9,326 nt of DNA from Rickettsiales bacterium. Its GTDB lineage: Bacteria > Pseudomonadota > Alphaproteobacteria > TMED127. The position numbers and the translations under genes were made by a program. The DNA is taken from positions 14,096 through 23,421 of the forward strand of contig PALU01000031.1 of assembly GCA_002706585.1 (NCBI GenBank), given 5' to 3'. The notes beneath the pieces are model-generated. The model ran no database searches, was not told the DNA's origin, and worked only from the letters and a program-made list of their open reading frames with translations. Each line of letters begins with the position of its first letter. Positions within the stretch are counted from its first letter, which is position 1. This document shows, piece by piece, positions 1 to 6,539 of this stretch.

Positions 1-50
1 TCCATAGCTCATTATATCTAATAAATTTTTTTCCTAATTCAAGTATATAA

Positions 51-1280
51 TTATTCTACATCATTAAGAGTTTTCATTCCAGTTTTTTTCGCTTGAACTA
101 ATGCTGCCATATTTCCAGGTAAATGTTCATTGTTCATCATTTTCGTATGTGCAGCTGGAATCTTACTCCATTCAAAACATTCGGACATCAAAGGGTTTAT
201 TAATTTATTTATCATCATATCATTGGCTTGATTAGCTTGATACAAATTTGCAAAATGACTTCCTTGTATTCTTTTTTGCCTCATCCAAACGTATCTAGCA
301 TCCATAGTTAAATTATAACCAGATGTACCAGCGCAAATGACAACCATTCCTCCAGTTTTAACCAAATAACAGGATACTGGAAAAGTTGATTCGCCTGGAT
401 GTTCAAAAACTATATCAACATCTTTTTTTCCTGTGATATCCCAAATATCTTTTCCAAGAACTCTGCATTTTTTTATGAAATCAGAATACTCTTCTTGATT
501 TTTTACATCTGGCAATTGACCGAAACATTCATAATTTCTTCTATTTAATACTCCAACTGCCCCAAGTTTTTTTACAAAAGATATTTTTTCATCATCTGAA
601 ATAATACCTATAGCATTAGCACCAACTGCCTTACAAATCTGGACAGCCATGCTTCCAATTCCTCCAGAAGCTCCCCAAACTAAAACATTCATCCCAGGTT
701 TTAAAGCATGAGGTGGATGGCCAAATAACATTCTAAAAGCTGTAGCTAAGGTTAAGGTGTAACAACCACTTTCTTCCCATGAAAGATGTTTAGGTTTTTT
801 TAATAATTGTCTTGATTGTACTGTGGTAAATTGAGCAAATGATCCATCATTTGTTTCATAACCCCAAATTCTTTGAGATTTGGAGTACATTGGCTCACCA
901 CCATTACACTCTTCATCATCGCCATCATCTCTATTACAATGGATAATTACTTCATCTCCAACTTTCCACCTTTTGACATTATCCCCAACAGACCAAACTA
1001 TACCAGATGCATCTGATCCACCTATGTGATATCCTGTATCTTTTCCAATAACTGATATTGGAATGCCTTGAGAAGCCCAAACATTGTTATAGTTTATCCC
1101 TACAGCCATAACCATTACTAAAACTTCATCTTGACCAGGTTTTTGAACTGGCATTTTCTCAATTTGCATTGCTTTTTCTGGGACACCTAAACGATCTTCT
1201 CTAATTACCCATGCATACATTTCTTCTGGGACTTCTCCTAATTTGGGTAATTCACCAATTTCATAAATTTTTTTTACCAT
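51..1280 (-). CDS. ccr: crotonyl-CoA carboxylase/reductase
   Basis: This enzyme makes ethylmalonyl-CoA from crotonyl-CoA, CO2 and NADPH in the cytosol, the signature step of the ethylmalonyl-CoA pathway. The 409-residue product is a zinc-independent medium-chain dehydrogenase/reductase, slightly shorter than the roughly 430 residues usual for the family. Visible marks are the substrate-domain stretch NYNNVWAS (63-70), HIGGSDASG (85-93), RIWGYETNDGSFAQF (137-151), the nucleotide-binding loop WGASGGIGS (202-210), FEHPGEST (292-299) and GSHFANLYQ (340-348). From memory of the Kitasatospora enzyme, E142 and H342 fit the CO2-pocket Glu and His, and Y141 stands where that enzyme has Phe. The ATG is supported by an AGGAA six bases upstream. 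It diverges from ecm, which acts two steps later. Identity is firm; residue mapping to the CO2 pocket is inference. Confidence 0.96.
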   Translation of the reverse strand: MVKKIYEIGELPKLGEVPEEMYAWVIREDRLGVPEKAMQIEKMPVQKPGQDEVLVMVMAVGINYNNVWASQGIPISVIGKDTGYHIGGSDASGIVWSVGDNVKRWKVGDEVIIHCNRDDGDDEECNGGEPMYSKSQRIWGYETNDGSFAQFTTVQSRQLLKKPKHLSWEESGCYTLTLATAFRMLFGHPPHALKPGMNVLVWGASGGIGSMAVQICKAVGANAIGIISDDEKISFVKKLGAVGVLNRRNYECFGQLPDVKNQEEYSDFIKKCRVLGKDIWDITGKKDVDIVFEHPGESTFPVSCYLVKTGGMVVICAGTSGYNLTMDARYVWMRQKRIQGSHFANLYQANQANDMMINKLINPLMSECFEWSKIPAAHTKMMNNEHLPGNMAALVQAKKTGMKTLNDVE

Positions 1281-1286
1281 ACAAAA

Positions 1287-1291
1287 TTCCT
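1287..1291 (-). promoter_or_regulatory. ribosome binding site of ccr
   Basis: On the minus strand AGGAA lies six bases before the ccr ATG. It is the clearest Shine-Dalgarno sequence in the window and fixes this start. Most other genes here have none that I can recognise. Confidence 0.6.
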
Positions 1292-1312
1292 AGTGATTCT
1301 TTACAGCAAAAC

Positions 1313-1342
1313 TTATATCATTAATTTTAAAAAAAGTATAAT
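1313..1342 (+). promoter_or_regulatory. candidate promoter for ecm
   Basis: A perfect -10 hexamer TATAAT lies at 1337-1342, preceded 18 bases upstream by the weak -35 candidate TTATAT (1313-1318). It would give a leader of about 34 bases before the ecm ATG. The -10 shares bases 1337-1340 with the proposed ccr -10 on the other strand. An alternative -10, TACTAT at 1367-1372, would give an almost leaderless message. Confidence 0.25.
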
Positions 1343-1362
1343 TTTCTTGTTGAAGGTGTAAA
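1335..1362 (-). promoter_or_regulatory. candidate sigma70-type promoter for ccr
   Basis: Read on the minus strand, TTTACA (bases 1357-1362) and TATACT (1335-1340) are each one base from consensus and are separated by 16 bases. Transcription would start near 1328 and give a leader of about 48 bases. In such AT-rich DNA chance matches are common, but this is the best-spaced pair in the spacer. Confidence 0.4.
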
Positions 1363-1382
1363 TAAGTACTATTTTTCAATCT

Positions 1383-3362
1383 ATGACAATTTTAAAAGAT
1401 AAACCGTGGTTAATCAGAACATATGCAGGACATTCTTCTGCTGAAGCTTCCAACAGCTTGTACAGAGAAAATCTTAAGAAAGGCCAAACCGGTCTATCGG
1501 TCGCTTTTGATTTGCCTACTCAAACTGGATATGATTCGGATCATATTTTATCAAAAGGTGAGGTTGGAAAAGTTGGAGTTCCTATAAGTCACATTGGAAA
1601 TATGCTGACATTGTTTAAAAAAATTCCATTAGATAAAATGAATACATCTATGACCATTAATGCCCCAGCTGCATGGTTGTTAGCCCTCTATATTGCTACA
1701 GCTGAAAAACAAGGGGTTAATAGAAAAAATTTATCTGGCACTACACAAAACGATATTACAAAAGAGTATCTTTCGAGAGGTACTTATATTTTTCCTCCAG
1801 AACCTAGTCTTAAATTAACGTCAGATATCATCACATTCACTACTAAAGAGATTCCAAAATGGAATCCAATTAATATTTGCTCTTATCATCTTCAAGAGGC
1901 TGGAGCAACTCCAGAACAAGAATTATCATTTGCATTAGCAACTGCAATTGGAATACTAGAATATCTCCACAAATCAAACAATATTGAAAATTCATTGTTT
2001 GAAAAAATTGTTGGAAGAATTAGTTTTTTTGTAAATTCTGGTATGAAACTTATTACAGAAACTTCTAAAATGATAGCATTTACAGAATTATGGGATGAAA
2101 TCTGTAAAAAAAGATTCAAAGTTAAAGACGAAAAATACAGAAGGTTTAGATATGGTATGCAAGTAAATTCATTAGGTCTAACTGAGCTTCAACCAGAAAA
2201 TAATGTTTACAGAATTCTAATACAAATGTTACCAGTTGTTATTTCAAAAAAATCAAGAGCCCGTGCTGTTCAACTACCTGCTTGGAATGAAGCACTTGGT
2301 TTGCCTAGACCATGGGATCAACAATGGAGCTTAAGGTTACAGCAGATAATGTCATTGGAAACTGATTTACTTGAATTTGAAGATGTTTTTGAAGGATCTA
2401 AAGTAATTAAAAATAAAGTTAAAAGACTCAAAGAATCAACTTATAAAGAACTTAAAACCATTGATAAATTCGGAGGACTAGTCGAAGCTATAGAAAATGG
2501 TTATATGAAAAGTCAACTTGTAAAATCTCAAACAATAAGACAAAGAAATATTGAATCCTCGACACAAAAAGTAGTTGGAGTTAACTGTCATATTGAAGGA
2601 GAAAAATCTCCTCTTGTAAATTCTGTTGACGGTGGATTTATGAAAGTTGATGAGAATGCAGAAAAAAAGCAAATACAAAATGTTAAACTTTGGAAAGAAA
2701 AAAGGAACAACAAAAAAGTTAAAAAACTACTTTTAGAGTTATCCGAGAAAGCAAAAATAGGTCATAATATTATGGAAATATCTATAAGATGTGCACACGA
2801 AGGAATCACTACAGGTGAGTGGTCAAATGTAATGAGAGAAACTTATGGTGAGTACAGAGCTCCAACTGGGATTGTTTCATCTCACATAACGATAAAAGAT
2901 AAAGATGATAACTATAAAATATTACAAAATAAAATTAATAAAATAACTAAAAGTCTAAAGCGTAGGCCTAAAATGCTTGTTGGAAAACCCGGATTAGATG
3001 GTCATTCTAATGGAGCTGAGCAAATAGCTGTTAGAGCTAGAGATACTGGTTTTGAAGTAGTTTATGATGGTATAAGATCAACTCCAGAACAATTAGTTGC
3101 GGCAGCTATTGAAGAAGGGGTTCACATTATTGGGTTATCTATTCTCTCTGGTTCACACATTCATTTAGTTAGCAATATTATGAACTTACTAAAAAAAAAT
3201 GATTTTAGTAAAGTCCCTGTTATAGTTGGAGGAATAATTCCCCCCGTAGATGAAAAAAAACTAATAGCAAATGGTGTTAAAGCAGTATTTACTCCCAAAG
3301 ACTTTAAAATTGAGCAAATAATGGGAAAAATAGTTGAAATAGTTATAAATTCTTATGAGTAA
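1383..3362 (+). CDS. ecm: ethylmalonyl-CoA mutase
   Basis: This adenosylcobalamin-dependent mutase converts (2R)-ethylmalonyl-CoA to (2S)-methylsuccinyl-CoA in the ethylmalonyl-CoA pathway (formerly called MeaA in methylotrophs). The 659 residues match the single-chain family length. The N-terminal catalytic barrel shows WLIRTYAGHSSAEASN (9-24), FDLPTQTGYDSDH (42-54), MTINAPAAWLLALY (90-103), YIFPPEPS (135-142) and ARAVQLPAWNEALGLPRPWD (293-312), which read as Ecm rather than methylmalonyl-CoA mutase. The C-terminal B12 domain (about 528-655) has the DxHxxG motif D539-G-H541-S-N-G544, where H541 is the expected cobalt ligand, then SILSGSH (586-592) and GGII (616-619). The start is fixed by the conserved N-terminus; no ribosome binding site is obvious. 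It diverges from ccr and its stop overlaps the next start. Confidence 0.95.
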   Translation: MTILKDKPWLIRTYAGHSSAEASNSLYRENLKKGQTGLSVAFDLPTQTGYDSDHILSKGEVGKVGVPISHIGNMLTLFKKIPLDKMNTSMTINAPAAWLLALYIATAEKQGVNRKNLSGTTQNDITKEYLSRGTYIFPPEPSLKLTSDIITFTTKEIPKWNPINICSYHLQEAGATPEQELSFALATAIGILEYLHKSNNIENSLFEKIVGRISFFVNSGMKLITETSKMIAFTELWDEICKKRFKVKDEKYRRFRYGMQVNSLGLTELQPENNVYRILIQMLPVVISKKSRARAVQLPAWNEALGLPRPWDQQWSLRLQQIMSLETDLLEFEDVFEGSKVIKNKVKRLKESTYKELKTIDKFGGLVEAIENGYMKSQLVKSQTIRQRNIESSTQKVVGVNCHIEGEKSPLVNSVDGGFMKVDENAEKKQIQNVKLWKEKRNNKKVKKLLLELSEKAKIGHNIMEISIRCAHEGITTGEWSNVMRETYGEYRAPTGIVSSHITIKDKDDNYKILQNKINKITKSLKRRPKMLVGKPGLDGHSNGAEQIAVRARDTGFEVVYDGIRSTPEQLVAAAIEEGVHIIGLSILSGSHIHLVSNIMNLLKKNDFSKVPVIVGGIIPPVDEKKLIANGVKAVFTPKDFKIEQIMGKIVEIVINSYE

Positions 3363-4223
3363 AAAAAAACTTTAGAAATTACAATAACACTGCTGAAGGA
3401 ACTTTTTGATTACAATATCAAAGAATTTATACCTATCACTTATAACGAAAAAAAAATTGGTTGGGTACATTATGTAAATGTTGAAAATTTAAAATTAAGG
3501 GTTTCAGAAAAAAAAATAGACTTTGTTGAAATAAAAACAATTCTTAAAAAAAATAAAAGTTTAATTATAACCAAACTAAAATCTTTATCTTCGGAATTTT
3601 GTCCTATATTTAATTTTGATTCATTAGAACCAAATAAAACGTTCAACCATAACAGAAAATTTGACGAAATGAAAATTTTCAAAATTGAGAGAAGTTGTTT
3701 ATCTCTTTTCGGTTTTCCACAATATGGAATTCACTGCAATGGATGGATTAAAAAAGGAAATTCTTTTATATTTTATCTAGCAAAAAGGTCAAAAAAAATT
3801 ATTAAATTCCCTGGTTTAATTGATAATTTTATTGCTGGTGGACAACCTTGTGGCATTTCTATAATAAAAAATCTTAAGAAAGAAGGTTTTGAAGAAGCCG
3901 GATTAAAAAATTCAGATTTTAAAAATTTAGATAAAGGTAAATCTATTCAATATTGTCATCAAACTAATTATAAGATCAATTCTGCAGTCATTTTTGTCTA
4001 TGATCTAGAATTAGATAAAAATATAAAACCAAAAAATTTAGATGGTGAAGTTGAAGAATTTTTTTCAATTGATATTGAAAATCTTCATGAAATATTAGAT
4101 AAAAGAAAACTCAAGCCAAATTGTATTATCCCTATAGCTGATTTTTTTGTTAGAAGGTTAGATGGTTATTTTCCTGAAAATGGTTTGAGAGAAATTAAAT
4201 CTATTTTATGTAATTATGATTAA
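3355..4223 (+). CDS. DUF4743-NUDIX hydrolase, frame-disrupted at an A9 run
   Basis: The intact-looking part from the ATG at 3669 (184 residues) holds a NUDIX domain, but the same frame stays open upstream to 3363 and encodes a clear DUF4743 N-terminal domain (FIPITYNEKKIGWVHYV) with no ATG. The natural start appears to be ATG 3355, overlapping the ecm stop as ATGAGTAA, but it enters A9 (3361-3369) and hits TAG at 3373. One extra A, or a -1 slip, restores a 289-residue protein, the usual size of this family. In that joined numbering the family stretch FKIERS is at 109-114 and the NUDIX box at 162-184 keeps KEGFEEAGL with metal-binding E180 and E181, while the first box Glu is Ile. Plant and yeast relatives hydrolyse damaged thiamin diphosphates; that role here is inference. 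It overlaps the esterase start by 8 bp. Confidence 0.75.
3361..3369 (+). other. A9 homopolymer at the frame break
   Basis: Nine A's follow ATGAGT at the ecm/NUDIX junction. Upstream of the run the coupled ATG reads MSKKK in one frame; downstream the DUF4743 sequence is in the frame one base behind. A ten-A run, or a -1 slip of polymerase or ribosome on the run, would join them as MSKKKTLEITI. A second A9 run inside ecm (3191-3199) leaves that frame intact, so such runs are not generally miscalled here. Confidence 0.6.
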
Positions 4224-4869
4224 AGCACTTTCATTTGAAAAAATTTTACCTGATGAAAAAAAAGTCCAAAATATTGTTGTCTTCTTGCATGGTTATGGAG
4301 CAAACGGAAATGATCTTCTTGGTATTGGTCATCATTGGAAAGAGCAGTTGCCTAACACATTGTTTATTTCGCCTAATGCGCCATTTAAGACCGAATGGAG
4401 TCAAGAATCTTTTCAATGGTTTGATTTAACATCAATTGCACCTGAAAAAATAGGTGAGGGAATTTTCAAGGCAGGTCCATATCTTAATAAATTTGTGGAT
4501 GAAGTTATTAATTTTTATTCTGTTTCATCTGAGAAGATTATTTTTGTTGGGTTTTCTCAAGGTACGATGATGGCATTAAATCATTTATGTAAGAGGGAAA
4601 AACCTTGTGCTGGCATTATTGGGTACTCCGGTCTTCTATATGAAAATGAAGATTTTGATAATCAAATAAAATCAAAATTTCCTATTACTCTTTTTCATGG
4701 AATGGATGATGAAGTAATTAATTATAATTTTTCCATAAAAGCTTTTGAAAAATTAAAGTCTCTTGGATTTGACATAGAACACAAACTTCAGAAAAACTTA
4801 GGTCACGGAATTGATGAAGATGGTTTAAATTATGGTCTTAAATTTATAAAAAAAATATTTAGTATTTAA
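4216..4869 (+). CDS. alpha/beta-hydrolase, carboxylesterase/phospholipase family
   Basis: This is a 217-residue serine hydrolase of the small carboxylesterase / acyl-protein-thioesterase-like family (Abhydrolase_2), cytosolic, with no signal peptide. The fold marks are VVFLHGYGANGND (21-33) with the oxyanion loop, SPNAP (52-56), the nucleophile elbow GFSQG with S114, the acid in HGMDDEV (D165 most likely), and the base H197 in LGHGI. All three catalytic residues are present and the length is normal. The ATG sits inside the end of the NUDIX gene (8-bp overlap, ATGATTAA), so it is probably translationally coupled and co-transcribed with ecm. The natural ester or thioester substrate cannot be told from sequence; a link to CoA-ester metabolism through ecm is only a hypothesis from position. 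Confidence 0.88.
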   Translation: MIKALSFEKILPDEKKVQNIVVFLHGYGANGNDLLGIGHHWKEQLPNTLFISPNAPFKTEWSQESFQWFDLTSIAPEKIGEGIFKAGPYLNKFVDEVINFYSVSSEKIIFVGFSQGTMMALNHLCKREKPCAGIIGYSGLLYENEDFDNQIKSKFPITLFHGMDDEVINYNFSIKAFEKLKSLGFDIEHKLQKNLGHGIDEDGLNYGLKFIKKIFSI

Positions 4870-4894
4870 ATTAGTCATAAAATGACAATATAAT
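4865..4894 (+). promoter_or_regulatory. weak promoter-like sequence and hairpin before the HNH gene
   Basis: The 39-bp gap between esterase and HNH genes holds TATAAT at 4889-4894, preceded 18 bases upstream by TTTAAA (4865-4870), and a small perfect inverted repeat GTCAT-AAA-ATGAC (4874-4886). The hairpin has no following T run, so it is not an intrinsic terminator. An internal promoter for the HNH gene is possible but the match may be chance. Confidence 0.2.
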
Positions 4895-4908
4895 TACCTA
4901 TAAATATT

Positions 4909-5475
4909 ATGTTAAGCTTAAAACCAAATAGTTGTCCTGCTCTAGTTCTTAATGCTGACTACCAACCCTTAAGTTATTATCCTCTTTCAACCTGGTCTTG
5001 GAAAAATGCTCTTAAAGCTGTATTTCTTAATAGAGTGAATGTAGTTTCAGAATATAATCAAATTGTTAGATCACCTTCAGTTTCTTTTAAACTTCCAAGT
5101 GTAGTTTCTCTTAAGGATTACATTCCACTTCCTGAAAAAGCAGCCTTTACAAGATTTAATGTTTTCTTGAGAGACAAATTTACTTGTCAATATTGTTATA
5201 TTAATTTTAAAGTTGAAGAGCTTACCTTTGACCATGTAATTCCAAGATCCAAAGGTGGTAAAACGCAATGGCAAAACGTGGTAACTTCTTGCAGATTTTG
5301 CAATACTCAAAAGGGAAATAAGTCTCTTAAAAAAATTGGTGTCAAATTAAAAAAAGACCCATCTATACCCAGTAATTATGAATTAAAGCAAATTGGTAGA
5401 ATGTTTCCTCCTAATTTTTTACATAAAAGTTGGAGTGATTTTCTTTACTGGGATTCGGAACTAGAATCTGACTAA
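4909..5475 (+). CDS. HNH endonuclease family protein
   Basis: This 188-residue protein is the compact HNH type I know from many alphaproteobacterial chromosomes, typically about 185 residues. The N-terminal part carries the family stretch VLNADYQPLSYYPLSTWSW (13-31) and the segment FTRFNVFLRDKFTCQYC (80-96). The HNH core has two zinc-type Cys pairs, C93/C96 and C128/C131, the catalytic D108-H109 in TFDHVIPRSKGG, N123 in WQNVV and the CNTQKGNKS tail (131-139). The C-terminus ends in the family-like SWSDFLYWDSELE. Function is not established; a general DNA nuclease role is inferred from the fold, and nothing around it suggests restriction or defence. It lies 39 bp after the esterase gene and its stop overlaps the convergent coq7 stop by 4 bp, leaving no room for a separate terminator. 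Confidence 0.9.
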   Translation: MLSLKPNSCPALVLNADYQPLSYYPLSTWSWKNALKAVFLNRVNVVSEYNQIVRSPSVSFKLPSVVSLKDYIPLPEKAAFTRFNVFLRDKFTCQYCYINFKVEELTFDHVIPRSKGGKTQWQNVVTSCRFCNTQKGNKSLKKIGVKLKKDPSIPSNYELKQIGRMFPPNFLHKSWSDFLYWDSELESD

Positions 5476-5999
5476 ATCTTCTTGGATATCTTAATTGCAA
5501 CCTTTGTTAAGTTTCTAGTAAATTCTTTAAACAAGTTCACCTTAAAATCTGAATCAATCAAATGGGATTCAGCATATTTTTTGTGATTGTCCTCATCATC
5601 ACAAAATTTTTTAATTTTCATTCTAAATTTTTTATTAAGCTTATTTTTCTCTAAGTATTTAATTTGTTGTTTGTAATGTTCAACTATTACCTCTTCAACA
5701 GCCTCAGTACATGCATGTACATAATTTTCCCCCATATATGAGGTCATTGCACCTAATAATGAACCACCAATATCCCAGATTGGTCTCATTAAAGTTGGTC
5801 TTGTTCTGTTTGCGATCATTTCTTTTTCGAAATAATCTAAGTGAACTAATTCTTCAGCGGCAATATGTTGAAGTTTTTTTTTTAATCTTTTATTTTTTGA
5901 GTGCTTTATTTGTGCATTATAAATTTTCTGTGCACCAAATTCTCCAGCATGGTTTACCCTTATCATTTCTTGAATTTTATCTTTATTTTTTTCGTCCAT
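5472..5999 (-). CDS. coq7: demethoxyubiquinone hydroxylase, Coq7 family
   Basis: This di-iron monooxygenase hydroxylates 2-polyprenyl-3-methyl-6-methoxy-1,4-benzoquinol, the penultimate step of ubiquinone synthesis, as a membrane-associated protein. The 175 residues match the short bacterial form. The expected iron ligands can all be found: E20 in RVNHAGEFGA, E50 and H53 in EELVHL, E102 in EAVEEVIVEHY, and E136 and H139 in DEDNH. The stretch RPTLMRPIWDIGGSLLGAMT (67-86) is typical of the family between helices 2 and 3. The gene starts inside the end of dsbB (17-bp overlap), so the two form one transcription unit on the minus strand. Its stop overlaps that of the HNH gene. No ribosome binding site is obvious, in keeping with coupling to dsbB. 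Confidence 0.95.
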   Translation of the reverse strand: MDEKNKDKIQEMIRVNHAGEFGAQKIYNAQIKHSKNKRLKKKLQHIAAEELVHLDYFEKEMIANRTRPTLMRPIWDIGGSLLGAMTSYMGENYVHACTEAVEEVIVEHYKQQIKYLEKNKLNKKFRMKIKKFCDDEDNHKKYAESHLIDSDFKVNLFKEFTRNLTKVAIKISKKI

Positions 6000-6468
6000 A
6001 ACTTTTAAATAAATATACGCTTATTATAGCAAAAAAAAGAGAAATTAAAAAATTCATATTTGCAAATGACAATCCATAAACAGAAAAAAGTATTTCATTG
6101 CATTTAACTATTGGAACCTGCTCTAGAAAAGCTCGAAGATCTTCAATATTTGAAAATTCTTGATTAGATGATGTACAACCTAATTCATAGTTAACAATTC
6201 CTCTTTCAACTAATGAATGAAATAATGAAATAAAAGCACTTAGAGAAAATAAAATAGTATTGCATAACACAAACTTTTTTTGGAATTTAAATTTAATAAA
6301 AAGTAAATTTGCAAATATCATAATAAAATAAGGTATCCTCTGATAAATACATAGTTTGCAAGGAGGTAGATCAAAAAAAAATTCAATAATATAAACAGAA
6401 ATTAATATCAAAAAAGAAATTAAAAAAATTATATGAAAATAAAATTCTTTGAATGTTGTTAATTGCAT
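5983..6468 (-). CDS. dsbB: disulfide bond formation protein DsbB
   Basis: An inner-membrane quinone reductase that reoxidises DsbA by passing electrons to ubiquinone. The 161-residue protein has about four hydrophobic segments (near 11-31, 44-60, 65-83 and 136-155). The first periplasmic loop carries the CxxC pair in PPCKLCIYQR (C37, C40) and the second carries C98 in ELGCTSS and C123 in PIVKCNEI, a spacing close to the C41/C44 and C104/C130 of Escherichia coli DsbB. HSLVERG (84-90) matches the conserved loop before the second cysteine pair. All four redox cysteines are present. No dsbA is in the window. It is first in a two-gene unit with coq7, which makes the quinone it uses; that functional pairing is suggestive rather than proven. 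Confidence 0.92.
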   Translation of the reverse strand: MQLTTFKEFYFHIIFLISFLILISVYIIEFFFDLPPCKLCIYQRIPYFIMIFANLLFIKFKFQKKFVLCNTILFSLSAFISLFHSLVERGIVNYELGCTSSNQEFSNIEDLRAFLEQVPIVKCNEILFSVYGLSFANMNFLISLFFAIISVYLFKSYGRKK

Positions 6469-6539
6469 ATTTTTATTTTTTAATTAAATGTATAAAAAAA
6501 TTATATATTATAAATATATAAACTTAATTAATATTTAAA
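6469..6539. other. nearly pure A/T spacer between divergent dsbB and methyltransferase genes
   Basis: Only two of these 71 bases are G or C (at 6490 and 6523). It must contain the starts of transcription for both flanking genes unless they are expressed otherwise, but -10-like hexamers occur everywhere on both strands (for example minus-strand TATAAT over 6508-6513), so no promoter can be picked. The palindrome TTTAATTAAA lies at 6479-6488. Confidence 0.5.

Noticed and set aside
1..50. Possible start of another minus-strand gene (ATG at 12-10 reading MSYG, after ccr).
   Set aside because: Only four codons are visible, the nearest AGGA is about 20 bases away, and nothing can be recognised.
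1281..1382. Binding palindrome for a known ccr regulator (TTTGCAAA-like repeats).
   Set aside because: Only a single GCAAAA is present, with no partner arm.
3669..4223. ATG 3669 as the true start of the NUDIX protein.
   Set aside because: It would drop about 100 in-frame residues that match the DUF4743 domain, and it lies inside the family core just before FKIERS.
4235..4429. Second-frame open reading stretch within the esterase gene, and similar ones opposite ecm, HNH and coq7.
   Set aside because: They are shadows of well-supported genes, with no family resemblance of their own.
4874..4886. Hairpin GTCAT-AAA-ATGAC as a terminator after the esterase gene.
   Set aside because: Five A/T-rich pairs with no T run are too weak for an intrinsic terminator.
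6469..6539. Specific promoters in the AT-only spacer.
   Set aside because: TATAAT-like hexamers occur throughout on both strands, so no choice can be defended.
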